A stretch of DNA of 64,000 bases from Rachycentron canadum (lineage: Eukaryota > Chordata > Actinopteri > Carangiformes > Rachycentridae). This document shows positions 39,079 through 51,886 of the stretch, piece after piece (positions within the stretch are counted from its first letter, which is position 1; every line of letters starts with the position of its first letter). The translations under genes and the position numbers were made by a program. The DNA lies in NCBI GenBank assembly GCA_038496675.1, contig CM076656.1, positions 3,606,633 through 3,670,632 of the forward strand. Direction: 5' to 3'. The notes under the pieces are model-generated. The model worked only from the letters and a program-made list of their open reading frames with translations. It was not told the DNA's origin and did not search any database.

Positions 39079-40529
39079 AGACAACATCCGCAATGACAAA
39101 TAAAATGCTTTTTCACACAGTTACACTATTAGATCTGAGGTCTGTTTTCACAAGTTCGAGCCATTTTCCACTTTTAGCACTAGTATATATATATCTTTTT
39201 TTTTTACACATCATAAATATCTGGAATTTCCAGGTGTCTTCATTTCACATTATAGTAAATTCAGTAGTTCGGGGTCTGGTGGATATCGTGATTGTGAAGA
39301 TTATTTGAGAAATGAATTGGCAGAAAATAATGAAAATAATTGTTGGTCTACTGTTGATTTGACCATGTTTGTTCAATGTCTCATTGACCAAACATCTCAT
39401 AAAGGCTGTTTGTTTTATCTTCTTTCCTCTAGAAGTCAATGTTCCAGTTTGATAATCTCAGGTGTCCCACCACTTCTACAGCTTGAGCTCAGTGAATTAT
39501 TAGCATAACTCTACCTGAGTTCACCCTGAGAAAAGATCCATTCACAGTGGCTGAGAACAACATTGTGACCTAGTCTTATTCTGTATAACCATCTGTCTGA
39601 ATAATAATGACACCTCATTCCTGTCTAGGCTCTGATGCTACACTTGGGTCTGTGAAGGAGCTTTAGTTGAAATTAAAATGACATTTTAGCTGGATTCAGT
39701 CAAGACTTAAGTGTGGACTAAATATATTGCAACTGGCTCTTTGGTTTAATTTGATTAAACACAAAAATTATTTTAGTTACAAATTGTCATCATATGAAAT
39801 GAATCTGCTGACTAGCTTCATTGTTTTATTGAGATGTATGTGTCAGTTTAAAAGATGTTGCCGATGAGAACTTTCTTGTATTTCCCTTAATTATCCACAT
39901 TTTTATGATTGCAAAGGAAGTCACAAGATTTTGAAAATTCCCAAGATGGTAAAAAAAAAAAAAAAATGGCTCTCATCATCAGTCTTGAAAATGAAAATTT
40001 CACATTTACACAATGGCAACCGTCATGGGATGAGAAGAACATAAATGTTATCAGATAAAATGTTTTAGATGATGAGTAAAGATGAAGAAATCTGAGATTA
40101 AAAAAATATGAACTTCATGGAATTGAAGCTTGATAAGAATCAGAAATAATATAAAAAAGCGCAAATATGTTGAGAGACAGAGGGTTGACAACATATTCAC
40201 TTCAGAAAGAGAAAAGAGGCAGAGAGATGGGGGGAAAAAGAGGTTGTGCACACAACGTTTGCACCGGTCGTCCATTACTGCAGAGAAAGAACAGTGACCT
40301 GTGAAGAGACTTCAGGAATAGGGCCGGAGCATGTAGCAAAGGGAGGACCGAAGGAGATAAAGGAGGAAAGAGAGAGACAGCAAAAAAGATAAAGAACGAG
40401 TGAAATTACCAGAGGGCAGGAGAAAAGAGGGTTATTGTGCATGTGCATTAACAGGGTGTATGATGAAGTTAGTTTTTTTGTGTTGTGTGCAGTCACTAGG
40501 GGCTAAGGAGTCAGGAAGGGGGGGGGGGG
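39079..40529. other. Gene desert, nothing recognised
   Basis: AT-rich unique DNA with A-runs (39950-39966) and a GA-rich part (40200-40430), ending in G12 (40519-40530). Confidence 0.6.
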
Positions 40530-41000
40530 GGCAAATCAATGGCAAATTACATGCGCTCGGCTGGCCCATTGTACAGTATGGCTGCTATATTCAAAAGAAG
40601 GCACTTCCAAGATGATGCAGCCAAATGGTGGATGGACTCCAAGATCATTTTTATTGATTTTGAGGAGCCGTCAATAGAAAAAGGGAGCAGGAGAAGGAGG
40701 AGGAGGAGGTGGAGGTGGTGAGAGTAAGTGTGTGTGCTGAGGTTGGGGATGTGTGTCACAGGGTCAATACAATACCCCTGGACCCTGGCTTTTTGTCCCT
40801 GTCCACACATTAACAACATTCCCTGTCCTCACTGCTTTTCATTTACATTAGTGCCTGGATGGGCGAGCGAAGGACACGGACAGAGAAAGAGAGAGAGTTT
40901 TCCATTAAAGGATTGGTCTGGCAGTAGATGTTGGCATTGTTTGGGTTCGGGAGCCCAGAAATATTTGGTATTGGGGCTGATAATGTGAACATCAGTGGAG
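40530..41000. promoter_or_regulatory. Candidate distal regulatory region
   Basis: First part 40530-40690: caaatcaatggcaaattac, cccattgtacagtatggc, ccaagatgatgcagcc, atttttattgattttgagg. Second part 40835-41000: tttacattagtgcctgg, ccattaaaggattgg, ggcattgtttgggttcggg, ctgataatgtg. Several SOX-like ATTGT/ATTGA words occur. A GGA-rich spacer separates the parts. Confidence 0.4.
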
Positions 41001-41073
41001 TCATCTAGTTTTCCACATCAGAGCTAATAGGTGTAAAGCTGTTATGAAGATTGGATTTTTGGTCGTCTTTGTG

Positions 41074-41077
<4 letters not shown>

Positions 41078-41105
<28 letters not shown>
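41078..41105. repeat. (GA)n microsatellite
   Basis: Fourteen GA units. Confidence 0.95.
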
Positions 41106-42519
41106 CAGAATGATTTTTAGCTACTTTGAAATTATTGAAGTGGCGTTGGAGACTGAAACCCTTGAACTGACCAAAAAGAAACATCAAAGTTATCTAAAAG
41201 CTATTTCACTGTTTGTGCCTTGTTAACTGTATGTGATTAGATGTAAAGTGAAAGATATGGACAATATCTGTAATTCTGTGAGTGGTATTAATGTTCACTT
41301 AATGTTTTTAATAGAATTTAAATGACTAATTTCACAGTGAATGTAAAGAATAAGCTGCAATGTCTACAGTCCAATAGATAGATAGTTACTTTATTAACCC
41401 TTAGGGGAGATTCAGGTAATGTTTGTATTAGAAATGTTTAATGTTTTATATTGAAATACTGTATTTTTACAACAGGATTCAGTAGTAAAAGAAATCTAGC
41501 AACTGGTTGGTGCACTGGCTGACAGAATAATAGCTGTGTCTGTGTGCGTGTGTGTGTTACATGATACATCATGGCAGCATGTGAACGTTTGAATCTAGTA
41601 GACCATGTGTGTATCACAGAGCGACATGGCAGCGCTAAATGCAGCAGATGTTAACCATAGGAGGCTAAAACATGACAGATTGGAGCCTTTTGGTAGAGGG
41701 CAAACAGACACACACACACACATACGCAAACAAAATGATAATCAGTGGAATGCCGTAATAATACAAGCAAACACAGAAGTATCAACATACTGTAGTGTTA
41801 TAACACTGCATATCCACTGGGGAATCACTTACTGTGTACGCACACTTACACAGCATAGAGAGATGGTGCCATTGGTTTATATACTAAAAGTGTGTTTATA
41901 TCAGTGGTTGAACACTCACATCATTTGCATGTGGAAAAACAGCAGTAAGCAGAAAGGCAAAAGCCCTTTGGTTTATAGTGAGAGAACAAACTGAAAGTAT
42001 AAGTATCAAAGTGTAAGAGCTCGGCCCCTCTCAGGGATTAAATCAACCCGTAAACTGTTTTAATGTAGCTGGTTGTGATGGTGAAATCCATGTTATACTT
42101 CCTCCTTTGTAATGCTGTAAGAATCACACCATGTCAGCGAGAGTTACGCACCATCCACAGCCAAAATTCATGATGACGTGTTATGTTATGCATAGACGAT
42201 ACACAAACATTGCAGACACTTAGTGTCATGCCCGTGTGTGTGTGTGTACTTTGGACTTTTATACTGTATATGTTCTCCAGTGATGGATAATATTTTCATA
42301 GTCCATGTTGGCCATGTTTTGTATTCAAAGTTATCATGTGGAAATTATTTTAGTCAGTAGGCTTAGTTTCTCTAAACGTCCAGTTTCCAAACAAATGTTA
42401 TTGAAATGGTAAAACAAACAGTGAAAAGCAAAAATTTATAACAGATTTTTTTTTTTCAGCAGGCATTTTTATTTGTCACATAAAAAACACAGATGGTACT
42501 AACATTAACGATGCCCCTG
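41106..42519. other. Gene desert, nothing recognised
   Basis: Unique DNA apart from the retroelement-tail fragment at 41374. Contains an isolated octamer ATTTGCAT (41923-41930). Confidence 0.55.
41374..41416. mobile_element. Possible retroelement 3' tail fragment
   Basis: gatagatagttactttatta followed by acccttaggggagattcagg resembles the common fish motif 'tagatactttattgatcccgaaggaaattc'. Only this short piece is recognisable. Confidence 0.45.
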
Positions 42520-42840
42520 TTTTATTTAAGTGTCCCGATAAGCCGTGACAGTGTGACAATGAGCCAGCGTTCACAACACCAGCAGCTAAATGGAGTTCAT
42601 TTAATCATTTCCTCCTGTGACATGTGAAAAAGGCACTTTTAACTAGATAAAATCATACTGCTATTTCATACCAAATCATAAAATGTCTTGTTTGTCAGCC
42701 TCCACATTTGTGTGTTTTCCGTCAGATGGAGGCCTGTAATGGAGGGTGGTAGTAACATGTGCCGCTACATCTAAAGTATGCAGAGGTGAATTGGAGGCCG
42801 GTGATGTCATTACTTAGTGGAAATATATTGACATCACTGT
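42520..42840. promoter_or_regulatory. Candidate distal regulatory element
   Basis: A 320-bp block with cccgataagccgtgacagtg, gacaatgagcc (SOX-like), gttcatttaatcatttcc, cttttaactagataaaatc, cctgtaatggaggg, gtcattacttagtgg and gacatcactg. No repeat or ORF explains it. Confidence 0.45.
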
Positions 42841-43009
42841 CCTCACCCCACTTTTTCTTCCTCAGGCAACCCATCCAAATATTTTTTTTTTTTTTCAATA
42901 TTTAGACATTTTGTCTAGAATGTCATGGCATTTTACGTATTAAAGGTTTTAATGTACAAATTTCAAATGCACACGCAAACCAGTGTTTATTCAGCCTCTA
43001 CCTCTCTTC

Positions 43010-43140
43010 CTAATGACAGTGCCACTGTAATGGTAAAAAGGCATATAGACAATATGAATATCTAATGCAGCCATGGCGTTGCTTGGAATGAATACTCTTA
43101 TGAGGCCCCTGACATGTCAACACTTTGTTTACCTTTCACG
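43010..43140. promoter_or_regulatory. Candidate distal regulatory element
   Basis: Contains ccactgtaatgg, gacaatatgaatatctaatg, gcagccatggcgttgc, ggaatgaatactc and cactttgtttacc (forkhead/SOX-like). Short, composition-based call. Confidence 0.35.
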
Positions 43141-43282
43141 TGCACATGCATACGCACACAAACACACACAGTTGGGCAAACAGCCCTGATTTATTTTCTC
43201 GTGGGTCTTGGCGCGTTTCTGCGTCCTTTATGAGCTGGTTGTGAAATTCAACAGGTGCTGTTTAAAAAGGATGGAGACAGTC

Positions 43283-43295
43283 TGTGTGTGTGTGG

Positions 43296-43327
<32 letters not shown>

Positions 43328-43489
43328 TTGCAAGTCGTGACACACACACATTATCAGTGAGGTGCTAGGTTTGTCAGCCTGGAGACAAACACTGAACATT
43401 TATGACTCCTTCACTTTACAGCTTGTTGATTCTGTGATTCTGACTGTTAGACTTTCTATAGGCCTGTCAGCGACTCTGTAGGATGAAAT

Positions 43490-43521
<32 letters not shown>

Positions 43522-43531
43522 CTGTGTGTGT
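43283..43531. repeat. (GT)n arrays, 43283-43326 and 43493-43531
   Basis: Two imperfect GT arrays separated by about 170 bp. Confidence 0.9.
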
Positions 43532-44305
43532 TGGGAAAAAAAGCAGCTATGTCCACTCGATCAGATAATGTGTGTTGGAATTTTTGGTCTTGCAGAAGGG
43601 TATTGAGAAATGAAAGAAAACATTAGTAGGATTGTATGAGCAATGGAGATTTATACCTGAAGATTTACCGATGACCCCCTTCATTGTCAAGTGTCTCTGT
43701 TGGCTCCAGTTTTAAAAAGTTTTCTTGTCGGATGAAGGAAATGTAGCTCTGACAGTTGATGTAGTGTCTGAAGGTGCAGGTGTTTGAAGGCCTAAATGAA
43801 GGTGAGTTGTCCCATCGTGACTACAGGTCTCGTATCAGACTGAAAATAATCCCCTTTGACTTTCATTATATGATAAATCAGGAGTAAGAAAGATAACGAC
43901 TGACAGAAACATTGTTTAGAATTAAGTAAAACTGATTTGTTTTGGGAGGATTATCTGATTATCTTCTTCTGCTCCTAGAAATATGTTAGAAAATGCTCTG
44001 TGAATTCTTAGAGGAATTTCTTCCCCTGTTTAACTTGTTTTGTAACCAGCTGCTAAATAGACAAGAACAAGGTGGAACAGAGCAAACCTCAAATATTTAC
44101 GTGTATGTAAGGACTGTTAGTTTCTCAAGGTGATGTCCTGCAGTAAATATGACACCACACTGTGATGGTAAACAGGCATCTAACACCGACAGATGACCAG
44201 TGGTAAAGGTGAACTATGCCTTGTGCAAATTTTGTTGTCTGCTACTTTTTATTTTCCTGGTGTACATTTCTTGCTGTTTTTTGTTGTGTGTAAATTACTA
44301 ATGTG

Positions 44306-44539
44306 CCAGAAAATGAATTGAGAACTATTTTGTTGATTATCGGTTTAATGCCAACATTTGAGTGAGAAGAAGACTAAGTGTGAGAATCCATCTAATTTTG
44401 GACTGTTAGACAAGAACAAGACATTTTCAGTTGTTTTGTGATTGGTATATTTCATTGTTTAATGTTTTATACACTAAACCGTTGATTGATAAAATAGTCA
44501 GATTAATCAATTATGAAAAAGGACATTAGTTGCAGCCCT
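44306..44539. mobile_element. Degenerate hAT-like MITE copy (…ttagttgcagccct end)
   Basis: Left part gaactattttgttgattatc with a following ggtttaa; middle ggactgttagacaagaacaag and acattttcagttgt; right part aaccgttgattgataaaata, cagattaatcaattatgaaa, ending ttagttgcagccct (44526-44539). This matches, in order, a remembered teleost MITE with end agggctgcaacta. It is old and non-coding. Same family as the copy at 13.0 kb. Confidence 0.65.
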
Positions 44540-44619
44540 TCTGCTCAGGTTGATAAGAGCAGAAAGGTTATTGTGACAGTGAAACTTCTTTGTTATCCTT
44601 TGTCTGCCTTTGTATGCAG

Positions 44620-44640
44620 TGTGTGTGTGTGCGTGTGCGT

Positions 44641-44698
<58 letters not shown>
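44620..44698. repeat. Long (GT)n array with GTGTGC start
   Basis: About 79 bp: four GTGTGC-type units, then a pure GT array. It lies about 80 bp after the MITE copy ending at 44539. Confidence 0.95.
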
Positions 44699-44702
<4 letters not shown>

Positions 44703-44819
44703 GCCAGGGAAATGTCCTGGTATGTTACCAAAACCAGGGCCATTCCCTTGCTAACCATCCAAGTCCATCACAGAGGTCTGATCCTACCATGATGATCTAC
44801 AGACCTGGATAAATATTAG

Positions 44820-44860
44820 CTCTCCTCTCCTCTCCTCTCCTCTCCTCTCCTCTCCTCTTC
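44820..44860. repeat. (TCTCC)n pentanucleotide repeat
   Basis: Eight near-perfect TCTCC units, ending in a variant tcttctctg. Confidence 0.9.
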
Positions 44861-46179
44861 TCTGTGATCAGACACCAGGCTCAGTCACTTTGTCAGAAGA
44901 CAAGCCAACATACTCTCAGTGTGGACCACTGGTATCTGTGTGTGTGCTTCTGCCAAGCTTAAATCTTCCTGCTTCTCCTGTTGCCTCTGTGCCTCTTTGC
45001 CCTGGTGACCATGGCTTATATTCTCCCCCTCACACAGGCACGCAAACTAGTGAACAGGAACATTGATGTGTGTATTTGTTTCCACTTTGCTTTGGTCTGA
45101 CAGCCTCACACTCTTGTCTTTGATAGTATTTCCAACAGTTAAAGGAGAATGTGAAATATGACCCAGGAAGTCTAGTTTCAGTAATTCATACAAGAGAAGG
45201 CATGTTGATTGAAAATGCTATTGTTGGTGTTATATCGCCACAATTTCATCCTGACCTATCTAATTGAGCCATATCAAACTTGTGTGCCAGATGATACTTT
45301 GTATTGTGGTTCCCACTGTGAAAACACAGAAACCATATTAAAAGAATGAGAAGGCTTTTTTTTTTTTTTTTAATTGGTTCTAATGTCAATCTGAACAAAA
45401 CCTTATCGTAGCAGCAGCACCATCTTAAAGAAAACGTTAATGTTGAGCTCAGAACTCAAATATATATTTCTCTCATGTCGAGTTGAGCTAACTCAGTTTA
45501 CAAACTGGGAGCTGTTCAACAAATTACACGAATGATAATAATATAAATAAACCATGATATAAATAAAACATTAAAATCCAGTTGCATTTCAGGCGCTGAA
45601 TGGGCTTTAAGTCCACAACGTTTACCACTGAGAGTCAAATACAAAGACTGTAGCATTGAGACTTTGGTTTAAGATCATGGTCAGATTTCCGTTAGAAATC
45701 AGATGTTAACCTCTGCAGTCTCACTGTGGCACATCGATCAACATGGATACAAGTTCAGAACTTTTGTCGTGGTGTATTCAAGTGTAGTCAAGAGCTCAAT
45801 TTCCTAGAGATATTGAGTGTGTCAGGCTGAATTACAGAGCAAAATGATGCACAACATATCTGAGGAAATGGTGGAGCCATAAATATTGGCATCTTAGGTC
45901 TGAGTCTCCATTTTATATACCTTGATAGTTTCAGTTAAGCTTTTAAACAAATATATGATGGGGACTCTGAATGGGACTTTGACACACAGGGTGCAATGAT
46001 AAACTTTTTCTAACTTTGGAGCTACTTAAGAGGAAATTTAGAGGCAACACTGGAGTTCAAGTGTGTAACAGTGAGGGATAAATGTTTGAGAAATAAATGT
46101 CACCAGTCAGTGCCCTCACATGTATAGCAATACAAACATATGTGTATGTATCTATGTGTGTGCAGGCGTGTGTGAAGGT
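44861..46179. other. Gene desert, nothing recognised
   Basis: Unique DNA; T-run near 45357-45371. Confidence 0.6.
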
Positions 46180-46420
46180 ATCATCCCGGGCTCTGTAGCA
46201 GCTAGCTAGCAGCTAAATGACTCTCCACACTTCATTAGCGGCGACGAGGTGAGCTGCTCATCTCCTCATTGTTAGCAAGCGCTAAGCTGCAGTAATCCCA
46301 AACAAAGGGCCGGGGCCTCGCAGCAGCCTGCGCGGATTAGACCGCTTTCTAGAAACATCCGAGAGAGATTCATTCTCATTCAAATTGGCCTGTAAACAAA
46401 ACCAGCGGTGGCCGGGAGAG
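46180..46420. promoter_or_regulatory. Candidate distal regulatory element
   Basis: CpG-bearing complex block: gctagctagcagctaaatg (46201-46219), cttcattagcggcgacg, cctcattgttagcaagcgc (SOX-like CATTGTT), gcagtaatcccaaacaaagg, gcgcggattagaccgc, cattcaaattggcc. A strong candidate by word density. Confidence 0.5.
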
Positions 46421-49400
46421 AGATGAGAGAGGGGAGAGATGAGAGTATGATGGAGGGAGTGTGAAACATCTTATATGAATACATGTGTAATATAGCTGCA
46501 GTTTGCGTATGTGCAGTTGACGTGTGTGTGTTGAAGCCTGTGGGTTTTTATATCATTCCAAGAGTGTGTGTGAGAGAAAGGTATAGCAACGGACAGAAAG
46601 CTTGAGTTTGGGTATACATTATAATATATTTTAAATGATAAAATAAAAGCATGTTCTCACATACTTGTGATAGCTCGCCATGCGCATAGTTTTATCTGTT
46701 CAGTTTCAAGATACATGTCTCTGAGATGTCTGGCACCACCCCAGCACTACAGAGGTCAATGGACTTTTGAATTTGGTGCTCTGATGTTGTGTAATGCAGA
46801 GGTGCTTAGGGAAATCACATTCTGCAGCTTCTGATGTTTTTATCTGCTTTTTCAGTGGTGATTGAGCTGTTTGAGATTTGTCTCCTTTTCTAATAAACAG
46901 ATGTTTATTGTGATTATAATACATGACACAATCAAGGACTGACATTTTTTTACAAGTCTATAATAAAATCTGTTCTAGTGTTCATTTAAATTTGCATCAT
47001 TCTCACTGGAATCGTGTCTGTTATTGTTGTCTGTGCTGCACATATTGTGCAATTTTTTTAATTTTTTTTAAATTTTTTTAAATAGCAACATGTCACTGTC
47101 TTGGACAGTTTGTTCTATGGCGAAGATTTCAGTAAAGAAGTATTTGTGAAAACTGAAACAGTGAGTTGAGATGTGTGGATCATGTAGAGCAGTGGTTTAC
47201 CACTGGTTTCTCTAATGCCTCACTTTGGAAGCTGAAAAGATATTTTTACTTTTATTTAAAGAACATTGACTTTTTGCATTCCTAAATGAATTAGACTCAA
47301 ACATATTTTTTTGCAGCAGGAAATTTGGAGCCACAGGAGCAGCAGGGCCAGACCTAACGCATTAATGATGGTTCAGTTTCAGTGCAATACAATGTAGCAA
47401 TTAATAGTGATGTTACTCACACTTGTGTTGTTTAGGCCAAAGTGGCTGCTGTGTAAAAAGCAAGTGGACTTGAGCTTAACTCAGTATTTTGCTCCTCAGC
47501 CTCTTGGTTTAGAAACCACTGATCTACAGTAGCCGGGACAATGTTTCTGGAAATAGATGCTAATTTTGTTTTTTTTAAATCAAAGCTTGGAGCTCCATAT
47601 TGGCTCCTTTGTACTGGGGTGGAGGCACATGTTTTAGAGACATACATTTCAAAACCTGGGCAAATAAATGACAATGTGAACTTTATTTTCATTTGATCTA
47701 TATTTATCCTTACCTGTAGAAACTGTGGTGGTTGCTGTGTTTAGTGCATTATGATTTTTTGTGTTTTGTGCACTTTCAAGCAGATGTTGGTCTGTCAAAA
47801 TGTGACAAAAGGCTCTAAACCCCATTCAGTTGTTTTCTTGTTCGTCTCTTCAGTGTGGTGGGTGCAGCCGCTTAAACAGACTCTGCAGTCCACTGCCAAC
47901 ACTCAGACGATGAGTCGTCCTTTCAGTCTGTCTGCTAATCTGACTTGATCATTAACAGCCATCAGTCAGCTCAGTGAATGGGTTATTTTAAAGTTGGCTG
48001 ATCAGAGGATCTGATGTTTCGATTTGATTTTATGTTTCACTTCATTTTGCTTTAAAATGCCACCAGCTGCTCCGGCACATTAGGCATCAGTCACATTTTC
48101 TGATACTCATCAATCCTTTAAGTAATCAGTTCTTATTGGTTTTCATCATTATTAGCTGCCAATCAAATAAACAGAGTTGCTTGTTATATAAATTATCATC
48201 TTAATATGATGTCAGCTGAATATTTAGATGATCATACTTCAGTATTTTCATCAAATATTCGTGATCAGCCCAAAGATGATGATTATATGTTGGTTTAAAA
48301 TATCAGTCTTGTAGATTTCAAGTATAAGTAAACATCAGTCAAAGATAATGCTTTGGCTGTCATGAAGTGAGCCTTAAATGGCACAAGTTAGCCTGTATTT
48401 ACAGAGTATTTACATGTTATAAAAACTATATATAACTAAAACTGAATTAAAATGAGATTTTCATCATCTAATTCTGTAGGGGTGACTGCAGTCACTTATC
48501 CTCTGTGCCTCGTTTCACATTTAATGTTAAATTTAATATTTTCTCTGTCTGCATTTTTAATTCATTACACAGTATATCTGATCACTGTATGTAGACAACA
48601 CTGCATCTTCTTCTGAGTTCAGAGTGGTGTGTGTGATCACAATCGCACACACACCTGGGGATGATAGCTTAATCATTATTTTAAAAAAGGTAGATAGCAC
48701 ATTCATGACGCATCTAAAAACTAAAAATGACCAACTACAACAGGTAGTACGTGCTTTTTCAGTGTTTCTATCCAAAAAGTGTTGAGCTGCAGCTGTGATC
48801 AACTAAGGGCAGTTTAGGTTCTTACAGTCTACATGTGTCTTATCCACTTTCATGAGAATGAAAATGATGGTTTTGTTGACGGTGTGATGATGACTCTGAG
48901 CGTGATGTAAATTAGTGGCTCATCAGTTAGGGTCAGGATTTATTACATTATTCTATGTTGTAATTGGATATTTATCTGTAGTTGTTTGAGAAACATGATC
49001 AAGATGAACAACCTAACAGTTTAGGAAACAAGGTTAGGAGTCATGCCAACAGCTCTTTGAGTCTGTACATAGGCACAGCTAAAATACTAACATCACCATG
49101 CTAACATTCTGACCAGGCATAATATTTACCATGTTCACCATCTTGGAATAGTGACAAAACATTGCAAACTGAGTTTTTGCAAAATGGCCTCCTGAGTTTG
49201 TCAATTTGAAAATGCCAGTGGGGTGACTCCATGTGTTTTAGGTAAACTGAGCTTTTGCCAAATGATATACTGTGAATAAGTCCTGTGACGGTCAGAGGCC
49301 GTGAGGCAGTAGGGTTAACACAACCTCTAGTCGCCTCTGTCAGACTCATCCCTCATTTTAAAGGCCAGTGTAGCTCAATGCACATGGGTGCCGTTGTCAT

Positions 49401-51114
49401 TAACCTGCATTTGTTAGACGATGTTACGATGGTGAAATAAAGATTTTATCACCGCAGCTCAGCAGCTTCGCACTGACTGCTGGTGACCATGTTGTGTTTA
49501 TGGGCCGCGATTAAACAACTGTTTCATATTTGTTGAGTTGGCTGAGAACACACAGAAAAACATGTGAATGAAAACAACTATATCATGAAATTAGAGCTCA
49601 TCAGAGCATCAGCAGATCAGACCGTGAACGGCTGTTGAAAGTGGTGGACCAGAACTGCCAACTCTATAGATCCACACCACCATCATGGGTGAAAAATAAT
49701 AAAATTGGCGTCAAAACTATTTCTGTTTTGCCTGAACGTGTTCAACTTTAGCGCTAACATTCACCAGAGCCTTGTTAAACACAGTCCACTGTTAACATGA
49801 ATCCTAAGCATGGTGGCTGACAAGAGGCAGCCAGTGGAAACTCTCTGTTTAACTCTCTTAAACAGTTTATGTTGCATTCTTCGTTAATGAGATGCCATTG
49901 AAGAGCGTTGTTGTGTAAATATATGACAGTGGTGTCTGCGCGTCTTTCTTCCTGCCTGCCTCCTGAACAAACAGCTGCACGACTGACCAACCACCCTCCT
50001 TCTGGTGGCGGTGGTGGTGGTCAGCATTTTAGTATCTCTTAAAGCTCTAATCCTCAACTTTACAGTGTCTGTCCTGCACTTTTCAGAATCTGACCATGTC
50101 CACACTGCAGCAGATAGATTTGAAAATGCTGTTTACATATGGAAATTTCTGTCCACACTAGCACTTTCAAGTCTTTATTGAAAAGTTCGTCCACGCCAAA
50201 ACTTGTAAGGCAACATCAAAGCTGTGCGTTACATCATCAGGTGGAGTGGGACAGTCACAGGCCAGTTAGTCTGCTGCTGAGTCTGAGCAAGAGGAAACCT
50301 TAACTCAGTCACCCAATGTTCTATACAGGGATTTGACTGTACTTTATATATGCAGATGAACAGCTCAGCCATTGCTTTAGGGCTGCAATCAAAAAAACAA
50401 AACTTTAAGTGACGGTCAAGGTTTTGATCATAAGTGACAGTCGGCTCCTTACTGTTGTCTACCTTGTCGGTGCAGGTGTAGGTGACTATTTGTCCTGTGT
50501 ACTATAAAATATGCTACTTTCTTTTTTAGATAACTGGAATTGGTGCAATATTTCATCATGGTTTAAAATTGCAAACTTTAGCATACATGACTACGGGTGT
50601 TTATCCTAAGAGAAATGCAGATGAGCTTTTGTGGTAAAGTAAGTTGTAGTAAATTGCTACAACAGCATTACAGCCACCAGAGTTAGAGAGGAGCAAAACA
50701 AAACATCCATCCAAAACAGTTTCATTTGCTAAATCTAGATACTGAACATGTGCCAATATCTTGCTGTAGATCAACTTGGAATGTCTCCAAAAAAAACAGA
50801 TACTGATGGACCTTTAAGATTAAACAGTCAAAGGCAGGAGGGATGTGAGAGAGAGGAAAACTGACTGTGTCCAACATTTGTGTTGTGAAGTGTAGTACTT
50901 CCCCAGCACGGCACTCAAAAAAGCCATTAGACAATGTTAGTCAAAGGTGAGTGAAGCAGTGTTAATGAATTAATATTTTGTGTGTGTGTGTCTGTGTGGT
51001 AATGTTTGAGCGTTTGACGTGATTGACAGTTTGCTGGCCATTTTCACTGATTACTGTGTCACTGTGCCTGTATCACACACACTCACTCACACAATGCTAT
51101 GCAGACATCTAAAG
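46421..51114. other. Gene desert, nothing firm
   Basis: Unique AT-rich DNA. 48050-48200 (gcacattaggcatcagtcac, catcattattagctgccaat) has some element-like words. No ORF of a known family. Confidence 0.55.
50110..50240. mobile_element. Possible degenerate MITE fragment
   Basis: tgctgtttacatatggaaat with following ttctgtccacactagcac, then cgtccacgccaaaacttgta and gtgcgttacatcatcagg. The paired 'gtccac' phrases and overall wording resemble a dispersed fish repeat I cannot name. Low confidence. Confidence 0.25.
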
Positions 51115-51500
51115 NNNNNNNNNNNNNNNNNNNNNNNNNNNNNNNNNNNNNNNNNNNNNNNNNNNNNNNNNNNNNNNNNNNNNNNNNNNNNNNNNNNNNN
51201 NNNNNNNNNNNNNNNNNNNNNNNNNNNNNNNNNNNNNNNNNNNNNNNNNNNNNNNNNNNNNNNNNNNNNNNNNNNNNNNNNNNNNNNNNNNNNNNNNNNN
51301 NNNNNNNNNNNNNNNNNNNNNNNNNNNNNNNNNNNNNNNNNNNNNNNNNNNNNNNNNNNNNNNNNNNNNNNNNNNNNNNNNNNNNNNNNNNNNNNNNNNN
51401 NNNNNNNNNNNNNNNNNNNNNNNNNNNNNNNNNNNNNNNNNNNNNNNNNNNNNNNNNNNNNNNNNNNNNNNNNNNNNNNNNNNNNNNNNNNNNNNNNNNN
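51115..51500. other. Assembly gap (386 N)
   Basis: Unsequenced bases. The right edge is a 17-base G homopolymer (51501-51517) and beyond it a dense GT/GC alternating region, so the missing stretch is probably G-rich or GT-rich DNA that sequencing failed to cross. Open frames spanning the gap are meaningless. Confidence 0.99.
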
Positions 51501-51629
51501 GGGGGGGGGGGGGGGGGAAGTCCACTGTGGATCTCCCATCAGGCTGAGCTGCGAGAAAACACACAAAACAGACGCAGCAAATGTGTCCGCTCTCATGCAT
51601 ATGGAAATACCAACGTGTGTATAATATAA

Positions 51630-51687
51630 ATGTGTGTGAGTGGAAGTTTGGTTTGTGTGTGTTTGTGTGTGTGTGTGCGTTTGGTTT

Positions 51688-51718
<31 letters not shown>

Positions 51719-51760
51719 CGCGTGCGTGTGCATGTTTAGTGTGTGTGCGTGTGCACGTTT

Positions 51761-51794
<34 letters not shown>

Positions 51795-51837
51795 GTTTGT
51801 GTTTGTGTGTGTGTGTGTGCGTGCGTGCGTGCGTTTG

Positions 51838-51868
<31 letters not shown>

Positions 51869-51886
51869 TGTGTGTGTCTGTCTGTC
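51630..51886. repeat. Interrupted GT minisatellite with GC-alternating core
   Basis: (GT)n is broken by TTTGGT words at 51647, 51680, 51758, 51791 and 51833 (and TTTAGT at 51735), with a (CG)n stretch near 51710-51722 and a gtgcgtgcgtgc run. It has a higher-order pattern rather than a simple microsatellite. The purine-pyrimidine alternation favours Z-DNA. Confidence 0.85.

Noticed and set aside
51019..51629. Open frames spanning the N gap
   Set aside because: Unknown bases cannot be translated; the frames are artefacts.
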